Part shown: positions 1 to 4,083 of the stretch, one piece after another
How positions within the stretch are numbered: the stretch's first letter is position 1
How the letters are laid out: the number at the start of each line of letters is the position of its first letter
Assembly (NCBI GenBank): GCA_900551195.1
Contig: URVD01000137.1
Span: 1 to 5,044 of the forward strand
Reading direction: 5' to 3'
Source: an uncultured Collinsella sp.
GTDB taxonomy: Bacteria > Actinomycetota > Coriobacteriia > Coriobacteriales > Coriobacteriaceae
Length of the DNA: 5,044 nucleotides
The notes under the pieces: model-generated
What the model was told of the DNA's origin: nothing
Database searches by the model: none
The model's input: only the letters and a program-made list of their open reading frames with translations
Made by a program: the position numbers and the translations under genes

Positions 1-1
1 C

Positions 2-262
2 GCGCTCGGGTTCCACATCGCCATCGCGCGCTCTTCGGCACGAATCGCACACGAAATCTGCGCGCGCGAAGGCATCGATACCGTCGCGCTCTCGGGCGGC
101 GTGTTCATGAACCGACTTTTGCTTCAGCTCCTCACCCGCAATCTTAAAGACGCAGGCCTTACGGTCTTGATTCCCCAAACCGTGCCCGTTAACGACGGCT
201 GCATCGCCTACGGTCAGGCCGCCATCGCTCGCGCCCGCCTCGCGCAGACAGCATCGCGATAG
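2..262 (+). CDS. hypF: HypF, carbamoyltransferase for [NiFe]-hydrogenase maturation (C-terminal part only)
   Basis: The reading frame is open from the left edge to a TAG at 260-262 and gives the last 86 residues of the protein; the start lies outside the window. HypF uses carbamoyl phosphate and ATP to make a carbamoyl adenylate and transfers the carbamoyl group to the C-terminal cysteine of HypE, the source of the cyanide ligands of the hydrogenase iron. The fragment belongs to the C-terminal Kae1/TobZ-like domain. It contains FHIAIARS near its start, then VALSGGVFMNR (83-115) and VPVNDGCIAYGQ (182-217), which match the conserved SGGVFxN and P-NDGG-x-GQ motifs of HypF. The third residue of the usual NDGG is Cys in NDGC, a mild variation. 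The gene lies directly upstream of hypC-hypD-hypE, which supports the call. Related Kae1/TsaD proteins share this fold, but the motif wording and the neighbours favour HypF. Confidence 0.93.
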   Translation, partial: ALGFHIAIARSSARIAHEICAREGIDTVALSGGVFMNRLLLQLLTRNLKDAGLTVLIPQTVPVNDGCIAYGQAAIARARLAQTASR

Positions 263-333
263 GCTGTTTTGCCAGCCTGCGCGCCGCCGTCTCACAGGTG
301 TAACGCGTTTGCTCGTGACTTCCGCGAGCGCTA

Positions 334-347
334 CCATCAACTGATGG
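334..347. promoter_or_regulatory. Short perfect inverted repeat upstream of hypC
   Basis: CCATCA-AC-TGATGG is a perfect 6-bp inverted repeat with a 2-nt centre in the 131-nt gap between hypF and hypC. As RNA it would fold as a 5-bp stem with a 4-nt loop. A second inverted repeat (GCTCG 311-315, CGAGC 325-329) lies just before it. It could be an operator, a weak hairpin at the end of hypF, or chance. No T-tract follows, so an intrinsic terminator is unlikely. I see no convincing -35/-10 pair in this gap, so whether hypC has its own promoter cannot be decided. Confidence 0.25.
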
Positions 348-393
348 GTAATTAGGCGCCTATCCAGCGCAAAACGTATAAAAGGGGAACATT

Positions 394-654
394 ATGTGCC
401 TTGCCGTTCCCGGTAAAGTGGTCAAACGCGACGACGACCTTAAGGCGACCGTCGACATGATGGGCATCGAGCGCCCCGTTTCGCTGCGCCTCGTGCCGAC
501 GGCACAGGTAGGCGACTATATTCTCGTGCACGCCGGCTTTGGCATTCAGATTGTCGACGAGCAGGAAGCCCAAGAGACACTCGAGCTCGTCAATACCATG
601 ACCGAGCTGGCCGAAGAGGACCAGCTCGCCACCAACCCGGCCGAGGCATACTAG
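394..654 (+). CDS. hypC: HypC, hydrogenase maturation chaperone
   Basis: This 86-residue protein begins MCLAVPGKVV, the signature N-terminus of the HypC/HupF/HybG family. Cys2, exposed after removal of Met1, is the family's essential residue; it binds the iron precursor and contacts the large-subunit precursor of [NiFe] hydrogenase. HypC partners with HypD in the cytoplasm to build the Fe(CN)2CO moiety. The middle reads VDMMGIERPVSLRLVP followed by VGDYILVHAGFGIQIVDEQEA, matching the small beta-barrel and its conserved GDY-VHxGFA/G-x-I segment; the C-terminus is an acidic helix. Length is normal for the family (about 75-100). The ATG is preceded by AGGGGA (383-388) at a 5-nt spacing, a good ribosome binding site. 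The stop codon overlaps the GTG of hypD by one base, so the two are probably translationally coupled. Paralogues specialised for one hydrogenase exist elsewhere; which hydrogenase this one serves cannot be told here. Confidence 0.97.
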   Translation: MCLAVPGKVVKRDDDLKATVDMMGIERPVSLRLVPTAQVGDYILVHAGFGIQIVDEQEAQETLELVNTMTELAEEDQLATNPAEAY

Positions 655-1766
655 TGGCGGCGGCGCAGCCGGTTCGCTCCGGTATCGACTTTTCGGCATT
701 TCGCGACCCCAAGCTGGCTCGCGAGCTCATCGATCGTATTCATGAGCTTGTCGGCAACCGCAGCATCAACCTTATGGAAGTCTGCGGTACGCATACCGTG
801 AGCATTGGCCGCTATGGCTTTCGCTCCATTATGCCTGCCGGGCTCAAACTGCTGAGCGGTCCGGGTTGCCCCGTCTGCGTTACCGCCAACCGCGATATCG
901 ACCATGCAATCGCGCTCGCCAAGATGGACGGCGCCATCATCACCACCTTTGGCGACATGATGCGCGTGCCCGGATCGTCCACCTCGCTTGCCGCGCAAAA
1001 GGCCGCGGGGCGCGATATTCGCATTGTGTACTCCCCACTCGATGCACTCGATATCGCCGAACACAACCCCGATCGCCCGGTCATCTTTATGGGCGTCGGC
1101 TTTGAGACCACGACGCCCACCATCGCCGCCGCCATTTTGGAGGCCGATGCACGCGGGCTCCAGAACTTCTCGGCCTACTGTGCTCACAAGACCACGCCGC
1201 CGGCTCTGCGTGCGATCTCCAACGACCCCGAGACGACCATCGACGGCTTTATCCTGCCTGGTCACGTCGCTACCATCACAGGCCTGGCCCCCTTTGGCTT
1301 TTTGGTCGATGAGTTCGAGACCCCCGGCGTAGTCACCGGGTTTGAGCCGGTCGATATCTTGCAGGGCATCTGCATGCTGGTCCAGATGGTTGTCGAGGAC
1401 AGGCCCGCAATCGACAACGCCTACCGTCGCGGCGTCAATGCGAACGGCAACCCCGTGGCGCGCCAGCTGGTCGAGCAGGTATTTGAGCCATGCGATACCA
1501 CATGGCGCGGATTGGGGCCGATTGCCAACTCGGGCCTTTCCATCCGTCCCGAGTTCTCGCGCTTTGATGCCCGCGTTCGCTTTGACGTGCCCGTTGAGGC
1601 GACGGTCGAGCCGCGCGGATGCCGCTGCGGCGACGTACTGCGCGGGGCCATTACGCCGAGCAGCTGCCCGCTCTTTGGCCGCACCTGCACGCCCGAGCAC
1701 CCCGTCGGCCCGTGCATGGTGAGCTCCGAGGGCAGCTGCGCGGCGTACTACCGCTACCGCGACTAG
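654..1766 (+). CDS. hypD: HypD, iron-sulfur scaffold protein for Fe(CN)2CO assembly
   Basis: This 370-residue protein has the usual length of HypD. It carries a [4Fe-4S] cluster and, with HypC, holds the iron while cyanide and CO ligands are attached. Diagnostic motifs are MEVCGTHT (residues 41-48, Cys44) and GPGCPVC (69-75, Cys72 and Cys75), the redox/iron-binding cysteines of the family. GVGFETTTPT lies in the middle, and a cysteine-rich C-terminus (Cys323, 325, 338, 345, 354, 362) includes the cluster ligands. The start is GTG, written in the overlap TAGTG with hypC. GAGG at 643-646 inside hypC gives a 7-nt spacing, and about 40 residues before MEVCGTH is normal for the family, so this start is preferred. 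Arginine codons are almost all CGN, with one AGG seen. A 48-nt gap separates it from hypE. Nothing looks damaged. Confidence 0.98.
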   Translation: MAAAQPVRSGIDFSAFRDPKLARELIDRIHELVGNRSINLMEVCGTHTVSIGRYGFRSIMPAGLKLLSGPGCPVCVTANRDIDHAIALAKMDGAIITTFGDMMRVPGSSTSLAAQKAAGRDIRIVYSPLDALDIAEHNPDRPVIFMGVGFETTTPTIAAAILEADARGLQNFSAYCAHKTTPPALRAISNDPETTIDGFILPGHVATITGLAPFGFLVDEFETPGVVTGFEPVDILQGICMLVQMVVEDRPAIDNAYRRGVNANGNPVARQLVEQVFEPCDTTWRGLGPIANSGLSIRPEFSRFDARVRFDVPVEATVEPRGCRCGDVLRGAITPSSCPLFGRTCTPEHPVGPCMVSSEGSCAAYYRYRD

Positions 1767-1800
1767 CCCGGACACACCCACATACTGGCACCACCCACGA

Positions 1801-1817
1801 TTGGAGTTTTGGATATG
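1801..1817 (+). promoter_or_regulatory. Ribosome binding site that decides the hypE start
   Basis: The sequence TTGGAG (1801-1806) carries the Shine-Dalgarno core GGAG at 1803-1806. An in-frame TTG at 1809 lies only 2 nt beyond the core, too close for initiation. The ATG at 1815 lies 8 nt beyond it, a normal spacing. The ATG is therefore the likely start, shortening the longest open frame by two residues. Confidence 0.7.
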
Positions 1818-2849
1818 TCCCATAGCATCACCGATAGCACCGTCCTGTTGGGCCACGGCTCCGGCGGGCAGATGATGAAGTGCATCATCGACGAAGTCTT
1901 TTTGGATGCCTTTGGCTCGCCCGAGCTGCTTGCGGGCAACGATGCCGGCGTCGCCGCGCTGCCCGCGAGCGGGCGCATCGCCATGTCGACCGACAGCTTT
2001 GTGGTCTCGCCGCAGTTCTTCCCCGGTGGCAACATCGGCCGCCTCGCCGTGTGCGGAACCGTCAACGACGTCGCGACCTCGGGCGCCAACGTGCGCTACC
2101 TATCGTGCGGTTTTATCCTCGAAGAGGGCTACCCCATGGACAAGCTCCACCAGATTGTGCAGACGATGGCCGAGACCGCACGCGAGGCCGATGTGCGCAT
2201 CATCACCGGCGACACCAAGGTGGTCGAGCGCGGCGGGGCCGACAGCGTCTACATCAATACCGCCGGGGTGGGCGAGGTGCCCGAGGGCGTGGCGCTCAGC
2301 GGCGCCAACTGCCAGCCTGGCGATGTCATTCTGGTATCGGGTACACTCGGCGACCACGGTATCGCCATCATGAGTCAGCGCGAGGGTCTGGCGTTTTCGA
2401 GCACCATCGAAAGCGACGCCGCGCCGCTCAACCACCTGATTGCCGATGTGCTTGCCGCAGCACCCGACACACGCTGCTTCCGCGACCCCACGCGCGGTGG
2501 CCTGGCCTCGACGCTCAACGAGTTTGCGCAGGCCAGCGGTGTTGCCATGGAAATCGACGAGGACGATGTACCCGTGCGCCCCGACGTGCAGGCAGCCTGC
2601 GAGATGCTCGGCTACGATGTGCTGCAGGTGGCAAACGAGGGCAAGATGGTCGCCGTGGTGCCGGCCGAGCAGGCCGATGCCGCACTGGCCGCCATGCGCG
2701 CCGCCCGCTACGGCGAGAACGCCGCCATCATCGGTCGCGTGCTGCCACTTGCCGAGGGCGCCCGTCCCGCCGTGCGCGTGCGCACCGGCTGGGGTTCGAC
2801 CCGCATCCTCGACATGCTCGTAGGAGAGCAGCTGCCGAGAATTTGCTAA
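1815..2849 (+). CDS. hypE: HypE, carbamoyl-dehydratase (cyanide donor) for [NiFe]-hydrogenase maturation
   Basis: With the ATG start the protein has 344 residues, normal for HypE, a PurM/SelD-like ATP-dependent enzyme. It accepts the carbamoyl group from HypF on its C-terminal cysteine, dehydrates it to thiocyanate, and donates cyanide to iron on HypC-HypD. The sequence ends LPRIC, the family's invariant tail, with the acceptor Cys344 as last residue before TAA. The N-terminus has LLGHGSGGQMM, followed by GNDAGV, AMSTDSFVVSPQFFPGGNIGRLAVCGTVNDVATSGA (interrupted nowhere), and ITGDTKVVERG, the nucleotide- and metal-binding signatures of this fold. DPTRGGLASTLNEFA in the second half is the conserved central segment of HypE/PurM-like proteins. 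A 48-nt spacer without obvious terminator separates it from hypD, so co-transcription is likely. No frameshift or missing key residue is seen. Confidence 0.98.
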   Translation: MSHSITDSTVLLGHGSGGQMMKCIIDEVFLDAFGSPELLAGNDAGVAALPASGRIAMSTDSFVVSPQFFPGGNIGRLAVCGTVNDVATSGANVRYLSCGFILEEGYPMDKLHQIVQTMAETAREADVRIITGDTKVVERGGADSVYINTAGVGEVPEGVALSGANCQPGDVILVSGTLGDHGIAIMSQREGLAFSSTIESDAAPLNHLIADVLAAAPDTRCFRDPTRGGLASTLNEFAQASGVAMEIDEDDVPVRPDVQAACEMLGYDVLQVANEGKMVAVVPAEQADAALAAMRAARYGENAAIIGRVLPLAEGARPAVRVRTGWGSTRILDMLVGEQLPRIC

Positions 2850-2944
2850 CGACAAAGGCTCAGGGCTATTAAAGATATTCAGATTCCAAACATGCCCGGC
2901 ACGCATGCCCAGTATCATGGGGTGCGTTTTACAACTCAAGCGGC

Positions 2945-2957
2945 AGGAGCACCCATG
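2945..2957 (+). promoter_or_regulatory. Ribosome binding site that decides the gph-like start
   Basis: AGGAG at 2945-2949 lies 5 nt before an ATG at 2955. An earlier in-frame ATG at 2892 has no Shine-Dalgarno sequence before it and would add 21 residues ahead of the conserved HAD beta-strand, which is not expected. The later ATG is therefore chosen. Confidence 0.75.
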
Positions 2958-3623
2958 GCAGCAGCTTTTTCCCATGTGATCTTTGACCTGGACGGCACCA
3001 TTCTCAACACGCTCGAGGACCTGGCGGCCGCCGGCAACCATACCTGCGAGATGCACGGCTGGCCCACGTTTGCCGTAGACGAGTACCGCTACAAGGTGGG
3101 AAACGGCATGCTCAAGCTGGTTGAGCGTTTTATGCCTGCCGAATATGCGGGTGACGGTCGCATGTTTGAGCAGACGCTTGCCGAGTTTAGGGCTTACTAC
3201 GGCGAGCACAAGGAGGACCACACCGCCCCCTATGCCGGTACTATCGAGATGCTCGACCGCCTACGCGCCGCGGGCGTTCAGCTTGCCGTGCTCACCAACA
3301 AGGACCACGTCTCGGCGGCTCCGCTTATTGAGAAGTATTTTGGTTCCGAGCGCTTTGCGCTGGTACAGGGCCGTGTCGATGCGTTTCCTCCCAAGCCCGA
3401 GGCGCCTGTTACGCTGCATGTGATGAAAGAGCTAGGCGCCGATCCGGCAACCACACTCTATGTAGGCGATTCCAATGTCGATATCCTGACCGGTCACAAT
3501 GCCGGCCTCAAGAGCGCCGGTGTCACCTGGGGCTTCCGCGACCGCGCAGAGCTGGAGGCCGCCGGCGCCGACTACGTGGTAGATACGCAGGACGAACTCG
3601 CCGAGCTAATCTTGGGCGAGTAG
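2955..3623 (+). CDS. HAD-superfamily hydrolase, phosphoglycolate phosphatase-like
   Basis: This 222-residue protein has all four HAD motifs. Motif I is FDLDGTILNT with nucleophile Asp11 and acid/base Asp13; motif II is VLTNK with Thr114; motif III is the Lys of PPKPE (Lys147); motif IV is YVGDSNVDILTGHNAG with Asp172 and Asp176 for magnesium. The helical cap between residues about 18 and 90 contains YKVGNGMLKLVERF, resembling the G-x-G segment of Gph-type (C1 cap) phosphatases. It should be a cytoplasmic Mg-dependent phosphatase. 2-Phosphoglycolate is the best-guess substrate, but related enzymes act on pyrophosphate, beta-phosphoglucose or other sugar phosphates, so substrate and gene symbol are left open. 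It lies 105 nt after hypE in the same direction. No clear terminator or promoter was seen between them, so read-through from the hyp operon is possible, yet no functional link to hydrogenase maturation is evident. Confidence 0.9.
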   Translation: MAAAFSHVIFDLDGTILNTLEDLAAAGNHTCEMHGWPTFAVDEYRYKVGNGMLKLVERFMPAEYAGDGRMFEQTLAEFRAYYGEHKEDHTAPYAGTIEMLDRLRAAGVQLAVLTNKDHVSAAPLIEKYFGSERFALVQGRVDAFPPKPEAPVTLHVMKELGADPATTLYVGDSNVDILTGHNAGLKSAGVTWGFRDRAELEAAGADYVVDTQDELAELILGE

Positions 3624-3665
3624 CGAGCGACACCGCTTAACGCAGCTGCGACAATTCTTCCACGC

Positions 3666-3711
3666 GGAAAGTGCATCCCGTTTTGCCGCCTCAGAATGGG
3701 ATGCGCTTTCC
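3666..3711. repeat. Palindrome unit 1 (strong hairpin)
   Basis: Arms at 3666-3685 (GGAAAGTGCATCCCGTTTTG) and 3692-3711 (CAGAATGGGATGCGCTTTCC) pair over 20 consecutive positions with three G-U wobbles around a 6-nt loop (CCGCCT). This is the best-conserved unit. No T-run follows, so although it lies 42 nt after the phosphatase stop codon it is not a standard intrinsic terminator; it could protect the 3' end of that mRNA. Confidence 0.85.
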
Positions 3712-3727
3712 GGTTGAGCCTTGTCGG

Positions 3728-3773
3728 GGAATCGGCATCCCGTTTCAGAGCAATATTCCGGGTCGCACTTTCC
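3728..3773. repeat. Palindrome unit 2 (degenerate)
   Basis: The left half shares GCATCCCGTTT with unit 1, and the right half, read on the opposite strand, starts GGAAAGTGC like the left arm of unit 1. The two halves of this unit match each other only at the skeleton positions (GGAA/TTCC, GC/GC, CCCG/CGGG), so as RNA it would fold poorly. An alternative pairing is GGAAT (3728-3732) with ATTCC (3754-3758). Confidence 0.65.
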
Positions 3774-3789
3774 GCAACCCACCCCATCC

Positions 3790-3835
3790 GGAAACCGCGA
3801 CCCGCTATTCGGCCAAAAACCGGGCCGCATTTTCC
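3790..3835. repeat. Palindrome unit 3
   Basis: The left arm begins GGAAACCGCGACCCG and the right arm, on the opposite strand, GGAAAATGCGGCCCGG. The arms pair at the skeleton positions and again near the centre (CGG/CCA region). Column 10/37 is G-C here and A-T in unit 1, a compensating change, though one example proves little. Confidence 0.7.
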
Positions 3836-3860
3836 CGACCACCCGATGCAACGCTGGCGC

Positions 3861-3910
3861 AAGGAGTGTCCCCAACTGCCGGCAGAAAAGGAACGTCCCC
3901 AAGTGCCGCC
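3861..3910. repeat. Two 23-nt direct repeats, 27-nt period
   Basis: AAGGAGTGTCCCCAACTGCC (3861-3880, running on to 3883) and AAGGAACGTCCCCAAGTGCC (3888-3907, running on to 3910) agree at 19 of 23 positions. The first copy continues into GGCAGAAAAGG, which leads into the second copy; the second copy instead continues CCCCAATG. It is an intergenic repeat different from the 46-nt palindromes. The abrupt loss of match after TGCCG in copy two may reflect an insertion point. Confidence 0.7.
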
Positions 3911-3911
3911 C

Positions 3912-4080
3912 CAATGACTACCATGGCAACGCCGCAGGTAGAGGACGGACAGACACTATGACCCAATCCAGGGGCACGGAGACGACAGGAGCCCCCGCTC
4001 GTGACCGCGGGTCGGGGCTGCGACAATGTTGTTGAAGTGCCAGAGGCGCAGCCGCGCCGCAACGAGGTTGGGAGGCTCCC
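3912..4080 (+). ncRNA. Candidate bridge RNA region of the IS110 element
   Basis: IS110-group recombinases are guided by a structured RNA transcribed from the non-coding left end, which pairs with donor and target DNA. This leader has the right place and size and is rich in stems. AGCCCC (3990-3995) pairs with GGGGCT (4014-4019), with an inner GACC/GGTC hairpin (4003-4006, 4010-4013). GGCGC-AGCC-GCGCC (4045-4058) forms a perfect 5-bp stem with a 4-nt loop. GGGGC at 3971-3975 could compete for the GCCCC at 3991-3995. I could not identify the target- and donor-binding guide segments, and the RNA ends are not known; the call rests on family knowledge plus visible stems. Confidence 0.4.
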
Positions 4081-4083
4081 GTG
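4070..4083 (+). promoter_or_regulatory. Transposase ribosome binding site inside a small palindrome
   Basis: GGGAGG (4070-4075) is the Shine-Dalgarno sequence, 5 nt before the GTG at 4081. It is part of GGGAG-G-CTCCC (4070-4080), which could fold as a 4-bp stem with a 3-nt loop and hide the site. Such a fold would keep transposase translation low; this is inferred from sequence only. The site also fixes the GTG as the start in preference to the first ATG at 4108. Confidence 0.5.

Larger units (their letters stand above)
3666..3835. repeat. Array of three 46-nt palindromes at an exact 62-nt period
   Basis: Three imperfect palindromes start at 3666, 3728 and 3790. Each is exactly 46 nt and they are separated by two 16-nt spacers of unrelated sequence. 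Aligned, all three share a left skeleton GGAA-N3-GC-N2-CCCG and its mirror GGG-N2-GC-N2-TTTCC on the right, so the conserved columns are the symmetric ones. The spacing equals about six helical turns, which would put the units on the same face of the DNA. The array lies between the phosphatase gene and the IS110 element and codes for no credible protein. It resembles REP/BIME-type intergenic repeats or a protein-binding array. It is not a CRISPR array: spacers are too short and the repeats too variable. Confidence 0.8.

Noticed and set aside
377..382. TATAAA as a -10 box for hypC
   Set aside because: It lies 11 nt from the start codon and no -35-like hexamer occurs at a proper distance; the transcript would begin inside the ribosome binding site.
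651..1856. 401-residue open frame on the minus strand over hypD
   Set aside because: It is antisense to a well-supported gene and its translation shows no recognisable motif; long antisense frames are expected in GC-rich DNA.
2891..2910. CATGCCC direct repeat (2891-2897, 2904-2910) as an operator
   Set aside because: Seven-base repeats in GC-rich DNA are common, and no promoter could be placed around it.
2100..3221. 373-residue open frame on the minus strand across hypE and the phosphatase
   Set aside because: It spans two real genes in opposite orientation, has no family motif, and is a GC-bias shadow.
3666..3711. Intrinsic terminator for the phosphatase gene
   Set aside because: The stem is strong but is not followed by a T-run, so a standard Rho-independent terminator is not supported.
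3666..3835. CRISPR array
   Set aside because: The regular period is suggestive, but spacers are only 16 nt, repeats are 46 nt and strongly diverged, and no cas gene is present.
3671..3961. Small + strand open frames (73-104 residues) in the 3671-4035 region
   Set aside because: They run through the palindromes and direct repeats, lack Shine-Dalgarno sequences, and give Pro/Arg/Ser-rich low-information peptides.
4035..4041. AAGTGCC, also found at 3901-3907, as a bridge-RNA target guide
   Set aside because: A 7-nt match between stretches of this size is expected by chance about once, and its position late in the leader is not where a target-binding loop would be expected.
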